Positions 35,217 through 46,614 of a stretch of DNA of 64,000 bases are shown in pieces. The position numbers and the translations under genes were made by a program. Under the pieces are notes generated by a model. The model saw only the letters and a program-made list of their open reading frames with translations. It was not told where the DNA came from and ran no database searches. Where the stretch lies: contig NC_134106.1 in the NCBI RefSeq assembly GCF_040939455.1, positions 75,337,001 through 75,401,000 of the forward strand. The letters run 5' to 3'. The DNA is from Microcebus murinus. Taxonomy: Eukaryota > Chordata > Mammalia > Primates > Cheirogaleidae. How positions within the stretch are numbered: position 1 is the stretch's first letter; each line of letters opens with the position of its first letter.

Positions 35217-35873
35217 AAGATAAAAGAAAGAATAACGCCAGCCTGAGCAGAACACGATGAGCAACACGACCCTGTTCCACAAAGTACAAGCAACACGTGT
35301 GTGAAGACATACAGCAGACATGGATGAGCTGCTGCTTTCAACTCTCCAACGCTGCTCTCCCTGTGAACAGATGACTGAGGACGGGCCACATTACGAAAGC
35401 GTCAACAGAATAAGTGTCAGTCGACTTTGCCCCTCAACTTCAATGAAACACACACTTGTGCCATGCATTTTCAGAGCATGACCATAGAGAACCCACGGCC
35501 TCCCCACACCCCACCCTCCACCATGCCACCCTGGACAAGGAGCCAGTGGTCTCACTGTGCTCGTCATCAGAGGGTTCCCATTGCTCCCAGTCCCATGCAA
35601 TTCAGTCCCCACACCGAGCCCTGAGGAATGCAAGACCTTACAGAGATGCTCATTATTCGGTCCTTTACTGCTCTGGAGGATGGTGTATGCCTCTGGTCTC
35701 TCCTTACATTCTCCTACCTGGGGAGTTTTTCTAAAATGCAGTGTCCATGAGGTAGGTGACTGCTCTTCTACAAAATATTCCATAGCTCCCCACTAACTAC
35801 CACTAAATTATACATGAACTGATCACTTTTGAGTTTAGAGTCTTTGTAGTGGGATGAGCACACTTTTGTGCTG

Positions 35874-36062
35874 GGATGATGGATGGATGGATGATGGGTG
35901 GGTGGATGAGTGAGTTGGTAGATAGGTGGATGGGCAGACAGACAGGTGAATGGATAGGTACATATATGAATATATGGGTGGACAGGTGAACGGACAGGTG
36001 GGTGGACAGCTAAGTGAATAAACAGATGGAAATATGGAAGGACTGATGGAAGGAGGGATGGA
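35874..36062. repeat. (GGAT)n tetranucleotide array
   Basis: About 190 bp of ggatggatgg/gtggatgg/acaggtgaa units. It is the reverse complement of the array type at 29299-29486. Confidence 0.95.
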
Positions 36063-37034
36063 AGAATAAAAAGACTTCCATGGCATTTAGGGCTCTACTA
36101 AGCCCTGCGCTAAGACTGACTAAAAAGACACTATCCCTGCCCACTAAATGTTCCATTAGTGATAATAACAATGAGATCAATCCAAGTGACAAGAACAGAT
36201 GAACATAAAGTGATTCCAGAAAAAAAAAAAAAAAACAGAAGCAAGTGACCTTCTAGCAAGAAGAAAACAGACAAAAACCAGATAGTTTTATAACAGTGGC
36301 CCCCAAAATTGAGATTATTAATTTGCGGGGCCTGAGTAACCTTCCATTGGGGAGGAATTGTCATGGCAACTGGTTGTGGTCATCACGACAGGCAGAATGT
36401 CCCACCCTGATGCCCACTGACCAGCTCCAGCCTGTGACTAAAGCACGCAGGCATAGTAGTGCAGGGCCAGATGACCAGGAGTCAGACGCCGGGCTGAGGA
36501 CATTGATAGCAGGGACATTTGTGGGGCCGCATCAGAGCCTGGGCGAAGGGGATGGCAGCAGGAGCATGCAGCCTTCTGTGCTCTGAGCTCACCAACACGG
36601 GCAGACCCCAGGACCACGCCCCCCACCCCACCTTGGGAGTCGTGAAGACCACGCTGGCCACTGGCGAGCCCCTGCTGGCCCTGGAGGAGACCCAGATGCC
36701 CTCAACCTCCCCTTTGTTGCTCTAATCCCCCATGAGCCCTGACAATCAGAAGGTCACAGAAGGGTCATCTGAGGTCAAACCCCCATCAGCAGGTGGGAGA
36801 GACTCTCTTATGGCTTCCTCAGGCCCTTTACTCACGTCCAACAATGCACACCGTCAGAAAAGGTCATGCTCTGGGCAGAGGGGCTACTCAGAGTTAGAGC
36901 CAAGAGGCAGCGACATCATCCTTCCCACTCAATGCAGAAACCCACCGGGGGCTTAGGGCGCAGGGGCACAAGACCCAACACGTATGGAGGACTTCCCTTT
37001 GCCAAGAGCTATGCCCAGGGCTGCAAATGGGAAC

Positions 37035-37255
37035 CCTGGTCATTCCTCATTCACTCTTTTGGCTGTTTGCCGTGTGCCTACTATGCGCCCCGCACTGTGG
37101 GATGCTGAGCCCCCAGCAGAAGGTGAGGCTGCAGGGCCCCGGCTGCAGAGAAGACAGAACCACCTGTTACAGCATTTGTTGTTTAAGTGCTGCAAGCGGG
37201 GAGTCCAATGCCTTGGGAACAGGTAACAGAGGGACAACAGGCAGGATGTGGCCTT
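37035..37255 (+). repeat. L2 3'-end fragment
   Basis: ctttttggctgtttgccgtgtgcctactatgcgccccgcactgtgggatgctgag corresponds to the L2 phrase 'cctactatgtgccaggcac'. Confidence 0.65.
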
Positions 37256-37524
37256 TCTAAAGAAAGGACAGTTGTATGAGCTCTGAAATGTACATGAAAA
37301 ATAAACCATGCAAAATGAGGGGACAGCCAAGGCAGCACGGCAGCAGGTGCGAGCCCCGCCCCCTGCCACAGTGGCTCAGGGGAGAGAAGGAGACACCAGT
37401 GGGACAGAGGGCTGGCAGTGGCAAGGGGGCAAGATGAGGGGTCATGCGCAGCCCTGGAGGCAGAAGAACTTGGGCCTTCATCCTGGGGACCACAGAGGGG
37501 CTGGGACCGGAGTACAACTGTACC

Positions 37525-37680
37525 TGTCTGTTCTGTGCAGGGCTTCCCAAGGGGCAGTCCCTACCAGCAACAGCATCACCTGGGAACTGGTTAGAAATGT
37601 AGATTCTCCAGCCCAGCCCAGAGCTGCTCAATCAGACACTCTGGGGATGGGACCCAGCTACTGTGTAGCACCTAATTTAA
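37525..37680 (-). repeat. MER5A-like hAT fragment
   Basis: cagcatcacctgggaactggttagaaatgtagattct and gctcaatcagacactctggggatgggacccagctact are the inverse of the MER5A consensus as I remember it. Confidence 0.75.
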
Positions 37681-38639
37681 AAGATTAGCTTGTCTTATGC
37701 TAAAGTATTGCAAAATCAACCCCAAAGGATGTGCTAGACCTCATTTACATTTCTCATTCCCGCCCCCTTTTCTTTTTCTGAAAAGGCTTCCAGCCTCCCT
37801 GAGCAGTCTGCAGAGTTCTCTCAACCCCCCACCTCCCATCTTTGTTTCCTATTCCTTGTGTGCTTACTAATCGCTTAATTTGGCCTGGCATTTTGGACAC
37901 AAATTAGAGGAGGACTATTATGGCAAGCCTTTAAGAGAAAATCTGAAAGTCTTCAGGAAATGAAAGATAACCATGAAAAATAAGACATCTGGGCAAAGTT
38001 TAAAAGGAGCGGCCGGCTGGGCATGCTCAGCCTTGAGTGAGTATCACCGTGGGGAGCCGCGGTGACAGTTTTCTAATATATCAGGAATGCACGCAGGAGA
38101 AAGGGATCCGTTTTTCCACTCATCAGCCAGAGCAGAACGAGCAGGACCGTCTTAGGTTTCAGCAGGGAAAACATATGTCATGTGTTTGAGCCATAGCACG
38201 GGAGGAGCTGCCAAGAGGGCCGGTGAGATCATCCTCACCAGAGGCGCTCGCAATGAGATCACAGCGGCCCGGGTCGCTGTCCGGCAGGGTGCCCGGAGCA
38301 CGCAAGGTCTGAGCACCCGCCAGCTTCTGTGTGGGGTCTCCCCATTGCCTGGCAACCCCAATGCCTGGCAAGGTCTGGATGGGCAGGGCAGGTGCCAATT
38401 CCTGGTGACCGTGGTTTGCTACAGACACCCAGGAATCCAAAGGGCACTATGCACCTCTACACAACATTTCAGAGTGCCTTGCTACCTGGAGGCTGGGATT
38501 CCAGGTGCTTGCTTCATGGGAAAGCACATGATAGTCAACTTCCCCATAGTCAACTCCTCTCTTCCCAGCAATGGCAGCAGCAGCAGCAGTAACAACAAAC
38601 ATCACTTCCGGTTACAGCTCCGAGCTACCGCGCATTTTT

Positions 38640-38815
38640 TCTGTGCCAGCACTGCACACCCATCCCCTCACTCAGGCCTCAGCACCATCGTAAGGCCCAT
38701 TTTACAGATGAAGAAACTGAGGCTTAGAAGAGGCTAATGACCTGCCCACAGTCCCAGTGCTGCTCGCATGTGGGATGAGACTTGAGCCCAGGGTTTTCTG
38801 ACTTCAGAGCATATG
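38640..38815 (-). repeat. MIR SINE
   Basis: cccattttacagatgaagaaactgaggcttag then gcccagggttttctgacttcagagc. Confidence 0.82.
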
Positions 38816-38839
38816 ATCATGATCATGCCTCCATGTTTT

Positions 38840-40596
38840 TCATACATTTTTAATTTTTTTCTGTTGATACATTCGAGACCATGAAGAACATGCCTCTATG
38901 TTGCCAGGAGTGAAGCATGCACATCAGATGCTCAAGAAGGAATTGATGCAAATGTGGCCCCCAAGACCCTCTGGGGCCGGCAGGGGCTGGCCCTTGACAA
39001 TGTTCAGCAGGAAGGAGACCAGGAGCCTTTTAAAAATCACCCACTGTCTCCTCTCCCAATCCCCACCCCCACACTGCTCCAGATCTGGTGACATTTAAAA
39101 CCAAGGCCCTCCTGGAAGGTCTCGCCACTGCCCTGTTGGCACCACCCACGCCTTGCCCTGCACACCTCCACGGACTCAGTGAGTGTGCCGGGCTGCTGGC
39201 TGCATAGATGTCCTTCACACACCATCACCCATTCCCAAACTCTAAGAGCACAGGGTTCCCGGCAGCACGCCCAGCCCCTTACCCATGCACATCTTTTATA
39301 GGTGCCCAGAAATCTCCCCAGACGGCCCCTCGGCCAGCACCGTTTGCAGGCTGCTGCAATTGGAGGGGACATTGTGCAGAGACTGCTGTCACAGCCACAG
39401 ATAACCCTGGGTCACGTGTTTATCCCAGCTTCTTGTTGAGGCAATTCTAGGCTCCAACTCTAGGCTTTTCTCTTTTCGCCTCTTTCTGGGGTCCTGAATA
39501 TGGCTGAAATTATTTCTATTCCAGACTTGAAGAACCGGTTTTCCTCAGCACTTGGACACTGTCTATGCCAGTGCCTTCACCGCAAGGCTCTCTGGGGCCT
39601 CATGGGTCAGATGGTCTGGCTAAGGGAGCAGCTTGACATGGGACTGCAGACCTGAACGCCCTCCCCACTCTGCTGAAAGAGCCACCGCAAAACAAGCACA
39701 GGAACCAGGTGGGGCCAGGGGCAGGCACGAGGTCGCAGGCTCAGGACTGAGCGCACAAATGGACGGTGTCACAGCTGTGCCCCTCTGGGGAAGACCACCG
39801 CAAGGGGAAGCTCGGGCCAGGGCAGGCTGCCCGTGAAGCATGGCAGACCCAGTAGGAGCCAGCCAAGACCGATTTTCCTGCTATTCAGACAACTGCGGGC
39901 TGATGTCAGGCCTGGAGTCAGGTGAATGAAATTTATTCCTTCTTGATGGAAAAGCTGGACTCAAGCCACAAACATATATTCCTAGGAAGTCTTAATTTTT
40001 CTTCCAGCTTCACCAGGCTCAGCGGAGCTTAAAGCAGGCTTTTCCCTCATGCAAAGAGGGCCCCGGGAACAAACAGGGTGGAGCCCTGGGGAGGAGAAGG
40101 AGGCCCTTCCAGAGCTTGCCCTCCAGGCGGCTCTTTCCAAACCACTGCGGGGAGGGTGGGGGAAGAGGGCAGGGATGGGGATGGCTTCTGAAGGTCTAGC
40201 CTTGTGGACTCCGACCTGCAGTGGTCAGTGTCACGCCCCGAACAGCCATGTAAGAACCCAGATGAGGCATGTGATACAAGCCAGCTCTGTTCCAGCAAAT
40301 GAGTTTGCTCTGAACAACCCATTCTCCCTGCACCAACTTTTGTGGCTGTGTTACCACACGCCCATCCTCCAGCACCGTGATTCACGCACACATCGGGGAT
40401 GCAGAAGGATGGGATCTCATCCTAAGGGTGCAGAAATGTCCCCTGCATATGGTCCCCTGGCAGTCCCAGCACCTACCCGGTAACCCTGGCCATATACACC
40501 ACCTGAGGCTCAGAAGCTCAGCTCCTGGAACTGTTACCCGTCCCTAGCTCATGCAGAGAATTGACAGTGACGTGAATTAAGATCAGAGTCAACTAC
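38840..40596. other. Intron upstream of the 34.5-kb gap exon, nothing recognised
   Basis: Mixed and GC-rich intron of ACOXL without a repeat or exon that I can name. Confidence 0.45.
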
Positions 40597-40729
40597 CTTC
40601 ATGGCACCCATAGCTTGGAAAGTCAAAGCTAATCTTGAAGGGGTCAGCGCAGCCAGCATCGCGTTGAATCTTGCGCTCTTGTTCTTGATAGGAGAATGGT
40701 ACTGTCCATCTGGAGCCACAGAACCGAAC
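40597..40729 (-). CDS. ACOXL: ACOXL exon ([12 protein letters not shown]...FQAMGAMK)
   Basis: This 133-bp exon starts with the last base of the split lysine codon and ends in phase 0 after ATG AAG. It encodes 44 residues, beginning [20 protein letters not shown] and ending FQAMGAMK. Acceptor is ttttccacag, donor is gtagtt. This is the first helix region of the C-terminal domain. It is followed by a 34.5-kb intron, which contains the retrovirus and most of the repeats in the window. Confidence 0.95.
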
Positions 40730-40924
40730 CTGTGGAAAAGAGGGGTGGGGGCTAGCAAAAGTCGGGGAGCTCCCACGTGCACACACAGGGAAGCACACAG
40801 ATGTCCCCACCCTGGAACCTCCACCATGAGACAGAAAGAGTGGGAGTCCAGGTGCCTCCCCAGGAGATGCTGAGAAAGGCACTGGCCCACTTTTTTTCTT
40901 TTTTTTATTTTTTGAACTTCAAGA

Positions 40925-42365
40925 GAAGTAAAAGGCCCACTTTTAAAAACTGAGATATAATTCACATCCAATAAAATTCACCCCTTTATAGTATATAATT
41001 CAACAGATTTTGGTGTAGTCGCAAACTTGTACAACCATCACCCCATACCATTACCAGTCACGCCGCATTCTCCCCACTCTCCAGCCCCCGGCAACCATAA
41101 TCTACAACCTCTGTGGATTTGCCTATTCTGGACAAGTCACATAGGGGGACTTGTGGTCTTAATGTGATGTTTTCCAGGTTCATTTATGTCGTAGCATGTA
41201 TCAGTACTTCATTCCTTTTTATGGCTGAGTAATATCCCACTGTAGGGATTTGCCACATTTTATTTACCCTTTCATCAGCTGATGGACATTTGGGTTGTTT
41301 TCACTTTCAGGCTATTATGAATAATTATACTGTGAACCTCTGTGAACAAGTTTTGTGTGGACATGTGTTTTTAACTCTCTTGTGGACGGTGTTTTCATAC
41401 ATTATCTAGGAGTTGGGGAATTGCTGGGTCATATGCTGACTTTTGCAGAACTGCCAAACTGTTTTCACCATTGCTGACACCGTTTTACACCCCCACCAGC
41501 AAATGTGTGACTGTTCTAATTTCTCCACATCCTCCCCAACACTTGTTATTGCCTCTTTTATGACAGCATCCTGATGGGTGCAGAATGGTATTACAATTGT
41601 GATGTTGATTCTTTTTTTTCGTAATGCCAATGATGTTAAGCACCTTTTCACGTGCTTATTAGCTAATCATATATCTTCTTTGGAGAAATGTCTATTTAGA
41701 GTTTCACTCATTTTTAAATTGGGTTATTTGTCTTTCTATTCTTGGCCTATAATAATTGTTTTTATATTCTGGATCCCACACTCTTATGATATATAAGATT
41801 TACAAACATTTTCTCCCACTCCGTGGGTTGCCTTTCACTTTCTTCATAGTATACTTCGATGTGCAAAGCTTATTAATTTTGACAAAGTCTAATTTTTCTA
41901 TCTTTTTCTTTATTTAGTTGTGCTTTTGGTGCCACATCTAATGAATCATTGCTTAAACCAAGGTCACAAAAATTCACATCTATGTTTTCTTCGAGGTCGT
42001 ACTTCATACCTCTGTATATGGATACCCAGTTGTCCCAGCACCATCTGTTGACAAGACTACTCTTTGCCCCACCAAATTGTCTTGGCACTCGAGATGAGTA
42101 TTTGTTGATCATAAATGTGAGGACTCATTTCTAGACTCTTCATTCTATACCATTGTCCATACACCTATCCTTACGCAAACACCACTCTATCTTGATTACT
42201 GTAGCAATTTTCAAACCACGCATGTGAGTCCTCCTACTTTGTTCCTTATCAAGATTGTTTTGGCTACTCTGAGTTTCTTGCATTTTCACATGAATCTTAG
42301 GACCCGTTTCTCAATTTCTGCAAAAAGAAAGGCAGCTGGGATCTGACAGGGATTGCATTGAATCT
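40925..42365 (-). repeat. Old L1, antisense, 3' part
   Basis: Plus strand reads aaaactgagatataattcac, caaacttgtacaaccatcacc, ggctgagtaatatcccactg, tggacatttgggttgttttcac and ggcacaccgt-like inverse L1 phrases up to cagggattgcattgaatctg. It lies in the ACOXL intron next to the 133-bp exon. Confidence 0.88.
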
Positions 42366-43314
42366 GCACACCTATCTACTGGCCCACTCTTTGTCAAGTG
42401 ATAAACCAACACCCCAAAAGTGGAGCTCCTCCGACAAACTTCCAAACCCCTGTGTTGCTCCTACTATTCCATAGTATGGTGCGGGGGTGGGGGTGGGGTG
42501 GGGAGGGTAGCTGGGGGGGGCCTTGAATGATGTTGTAATCAAATTTTGCTTCTCAAAGAATGACTCCATATACCCTCATATCTTCTGCAACCAATGTAGC
42601 TCACTATCATTTTTCTTTCTCATTGACTCTGACTCTGCAATCTCTAGTGCACTGAATGCATGCTAAGCTGGAAGGTCCAGAACCTGCCAAAGAACTGGCC
42701 AAGATCACATTGAGGCGTGGCGGTACAGGGAGTCTCCCATCTGTGGCTTTCCTTGCTTCTTCCCCATCTCCCAGAGTGGAGTGATGCTAACAAGTGACCA
42801 GGAAATGTGCAGACACCTCTGGGGAGGGCTAGTGATCCTCAGATCTGCTGTCATGAGCGCTGGTGGCTTCTGAGGGGTCTAGAGGGCTTCAGCACCCACC
42901 AAGATAGCTGCAAAGAGGCTTTTGTTGTTTCCATTTTATTTCCTACCAGTCCACAGGAGGAAAAAGTTAAGCAGGGTTTGGTCCATTTTAAGTTTGTTTC
43001 CCATACAATTTTCTCAAACTTTTGGCATCTCCTACCACATTTATCTGCTGGCAAGAACTTGCAGGCAACCAAAAGGAGTAAAGCGTTCAAGGAAAATCCG
43101 AGGGGAGACGGCTGGTTATGTACTCCCCGACTGCTGGCTTTGTCACAGATTTAAATATGGCTGTGGCTCAGAATTTCTATTGGAGAGTGAAACGCTGCTG
43201 AAAGAATTAAAGAAACTTGGTATTTCTTAGCTTCTGCAAAGAGCATCATGAACCTCTGAACACACCTGGAAGATGCCTTAGCTCCTGCCACCCACGAGGG
43301 CAGCACTAGCACTG

Positions 43315-43560
43315 ATCTGTTTATAACAGCAAAATAGAAAAAGGAAAACACCTTAAATGCCCAGTAATATAAGGGATTGATTATATAACTTTTATATATA
43401 ATCATTTGTCTATTATAGTGCTATTAAAAATGATAATGCATATGTGTGTATATTGTTGCATAAATTGCAATGTGTGCATTATTGCATAAAGACATTTGAT
43501 ATATATCATGTTAAATGGAAATGCCAAGTTATTAAAAAAAAACGGAATCTATCAGTAGAT
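43315..43560 (+). repeat. Old L1 3'-end fragment
   Basis: aacagcaaaatagaaaaaggaaaacaccttaaatgcccag and gtgctattaaaaatgataatgcatatg are L1 3'-end phrases. Confidence 0.6.
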
Positions 43561-43846
43561 CTCAGTTGGTAAAAATCCAGCATCTCTCTCTCTTTAGATA
43601 TATTGGCATGGAGGAGAGATGTACATTGAGGTATAATAATCATTGTCTGGGCAACAGCATGTTGAATAATTTTAAATTTTTTCTGTTTGCTTATCTACAT
43701 TTTCCAGTTAGTTGTCAATGATCTCGTAGAGGTGGTTAGGGGAAGACCACCCAAAATGCAGCCAATGAGACTCAAGAACCAGACTGTCTTAGCAGAGCAG
43801 AAAGATCATCTGCACCATTGACCCTAGTGAAGGAGAAACTACTCAC

Positions 43847-43919
43847 TTATCCAACAGGTTCTCCCTTGGAATCCGAACCTTGTCAAATATTAAAATCCCA
43901 TTATCCACACCTTGCAGAC
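43847..43919 (-). CDS. ACOXL: ACOXL exon ([23 protein letters not shown])
   Basis: This 73-bp exon completes the glycine codon from the exon before and ends after two bases of a lysine codon (GAT AA, then gtgagt). It encodes [14 protein letters not shown] then RIPRENLLD. The RIPRENLL motif is the conserved link from the middle beta domain to the C-terminal helical domain in acyl-CoA oxidases and dehydrogenases. Acceptor is ttccag, donor is a consensus gtgagt. The intron upstream holds an Alu and a MaLR LTR. Confidence 0.95.
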
Positions 43920-44550
43920 CTGGAAAGAACAGAAAGGGGGAAATCCATGCAGCATCCGAAATAGTGTCCCTGCTACTTCCCAGACCTGTCTCCACTAAAA
44001 TGCAGAGCCCTTTATTTTACTTCCAGAATTGTTGATGCTTTTTTATTGGGGCAGGGGGTAGGGATGTTCTTTGTGTGTTTCCTGTGCCTGTTTCTTCAGC
44101 CCACCTCGCCCACTCCTCCCTGACGAGAATGGAGAAGAATGTGCTTTTCCTTCTGGGCAGCCTGCATGCTCCAGGGATCTGGTGGGGGCACCCCTGCTCC
44201 GGAGCAGCCGCTGTGACTAAGAAAGAGTTCTAAGCAACTGAAAGGATGGGAGGCTGAAGACAGAAGGCAGGAAAGCCAACTTGGTCTCCCTAGGAATGCA
44301 GAGCCCAAGTCCCTCCCCAGTCCCTGAGCCAGTGCTCCCTGCTCAGCACACAGGGCGAGCTGGTAAGAGCAAATGCCCCCAAGACCAGGGAAAATGGGCA
44401 CAAGGACAGCAGCAGTGGGGGAAGGGAAGGGGGAATCCCGAAATCTGCCAGACCCGTTGCCTAAAGATACCTGTCAAAGTCTGGGGTCTACTCTTTGTTC
44501 AGGAACACTTAGGGAGGTTCAATCTAAGGGGGGGGGGTGGAATCTGTCTT

Positions 44551-44880
44551 TTTTTGTTTTTTTTTTTTTTGAGTCAGAGTCTCACTCTGTTGCCCAGACT
44601 AGAGTACCTGCCTAGCTCATAACAACCTCATACTCCTGGGCGCAAGCGATCCTCCTGCCTCAGCCTCCCGAGTAGCTGGGACTACAGGCATTTGCCACCA
44701 CCCCTGGCTAATTTTTTGTATATATATTTTTAGTTGGTCAATTAATTTCTTTCTATTTATAGTAGAGGTGGGGTCTCGCTCTTGCTCAGGCTGGTTTCAA
44801 ACACCTGACCTCGAGCAATCTGCCCGCCTCGGCCTCCCAGAGTGTTAGGATTACAGGCATGAGCCACTGCACCCAGCCGA
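44551..44880 (-). mobile_element. Alu SINE, strepsirrhine type, inverted
   Basis: A T-rich tail (44551-44570) leads into gagtcagagtctcactctgttgcccagac and continues to gagccactgcacccagcc. The A-rich middle holds the strepsirrhine form (inverse of ctataaatagaaagaaattaattggccaacta). The duplicated target AATCTG(T/C)CTT is at 44541-44550 and 44881-44890. It lies in the intron between the exons at 43847 and 46108, in the same orientation as ACOXL. Confidence 0.93.
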
Positions 44881-45348
44881 AATCTGCCTTTAGTAAATGT
44901 CTTTCTGTAGAACATCCCCCCTTGACAAGGACACAGTTGCACTTAGGAGCTCACGAGGACACCAAAGCAGACTTTCCGCCGTTGCCAGTGTTTTAGGTGC
45001 CTGGCACAACTTCACAGAGCTCAGCCTGCCCCTCTGCTCTCAGTGACACTTGACAGGAGAGGCGCTTTCACGGGGCCAGCCCAGCCAGGAACTCATCGCT
45101 CCTGGGAGATGCATTTAAAATCCCTGCAGACCCACCTGCAGCCACAGCGGTGATCAGTAACCACTGAGGGGCTGGGATGAGACCACCCCCTCCACCAAAT
45201 GACTGGCTTCTCCTTCCCTCTTCTCTTCCCACTCTTTCTTCTCTCCTTTTTTCCTTGTCTCCCAGCTCCCTTCTTTGGCTTGGCTTGACCTTGGCCAATG
45301 AGGGCCACTGAGGGCCATGGGCATGGCCTAATCTCACTGAGTGTTATG

Positions 45349-45703
45349 GCTTAAATTGTGTCCTCCCCAAATTCATATGTCGGAGTCCTAACCCCTACAA
45401 CTGAGTATGTGACCTTATTTGGAGACAGAGTCTTTACAGAGGTAACCAAGTTAACCTTATAAGACACGGAAATAGGGAGGCAGACACGTATGCAAGGAGA
45501 ACACCAGGTCACCGTGAAGGTGACAATTTATAAGCCATGGGGAGAGTCCCGGGCAGATCCTTCCCTCACTACCCTTGGGAGGAGCCAACCCTGCCAGTAT
45601 CTTGATCTCGGACTCCCAGCCTCCAGAACTGTGAGACAATAACTTTTTGTTGTTGAAGCCACCCAGTTAGTGGTATGGCAACCCTAGCAAACCAACGCAC
45701 TGA
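45349..45703 (+). repeat. MLT1-like MaLR LTR
   Basis: Starts tatggcttaaattgtgtcctccccaaattcatatgtcggagtcc and ends ctccagaactgtgagacaat...gccacccagttagtggtatggcaaccctagcaaacc. Confidence 0.8.
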
Positions 45704-46107
45704 GTCAACCCTTAGCACTCATAAAGGGCCTCAAGAGCACAGAGCCCAGGCTGGAAGCCAAGGGCCACTGAGGACAGGGCTGCAGCTGCCCTCTGAGAGC
45801 CCACCAGTCTGAGAAGGACAGAAAACACAGAGCAGCGTTCAGGGCAAAACTGCCGCATTACTAGGACATTTAAGCATCGGGGAGAAAATGAGACCAACGC
45901 ACATTCACGAATGGCAACCTGGGACATCCTCTAACAGGCCCACATAAAGACTCTTAAAGAGGCTCCAAAGTCAGAGTCCTCGCTAGGGGAAGTCATCTCT
46001 TCCTGCGTTGTCCCCGTGACGTGAGTTAGGTCAGGCTCTCCCTGGGCGGGGTGGGAGCAGGTGGGAGGTGTGAATGAGCCCAGGAGGGGGCCCACCTAGA
46101 GACCCAC

Positions 46108-46194
46108 CTTCTTTGTACATCATATCAACAGCTGTCACTCCTGGGTACAAGTTTCCGTTTTCATCCCGGACAGGAACGATGAAACAGTGTGGCC
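46108..46194 (-). CDS. ACOXL: ACOXL exon ([14 protein letters not shown]...DMMYKEG)
   Basis: This 87-bp exon starts and ends in phase 1. It encodes [19 protein letters not shown] followed by TAVDMMYKE, with split glycine codons at both edges. Acceptor is cttcctcag and donor is gtgggt. [10 protein letters not shown] is the strand-turn that family members use in the middle domain (in others FIVPIR followed by acidic residues). No stop or frameshift is present. Confidence 0.95.
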
Positions 46195-46499
46195 CTGAGG
46201 AAGGCATAGAGATCGCCAGTGAGCTGTCCTTTCTAACGACAGGAATGAAGCTTTCTTCATTTCTTGGAACAGAATAAAATTATTTTGATCCCCAAATTCA
46301 TTCAGGTCTACAACCGTGCAATGCATGTAATAGTGCGTGATGTCAAAATGTAGTGATAAATTTTACCAACGTGTATATTTAGGAGATAAAGTTAGTACTG
46401 AATTTTCTTTAAGATAAAAGCAGCCCTGCGTAGCGGGTTTCCACTGGAAAACAGTACCAGGGAAGAGCATGATCCTGGCGGTCTGTGTCGGTGACAAAC

Positions 46500-46614
46500 C
46501 TTGAGACCTTCCATTTACGATGAGCTGGGCGAAGACCGCGGCGTAATTCCCGTGCATGGCGTTGCCGATGTACATCTTCTCGGCGTTCTCGCACGGCGTG
46601 TCAATGACGAACTC
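46500..46614 (-). CDS. ACOXL: ACOXL exon ([13 protein letters not shown]...VNGRSQ)
   Basis: This 115-bp exon encodes 38 residues plus the first base of a glycine codon. It reads [20 protein letters not shown], then [18 protein letters not shown]. Acceptor is tctgtgcag; donor is gtttgt, a weaker GT site than its neighbours. Start phase is 0 and end phase is 1. It forms the core of the middle beta domain. The next exon is only 305 bp away and completes the split glycine codon, which supports the weak donor being real. Confidence 0.95.
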
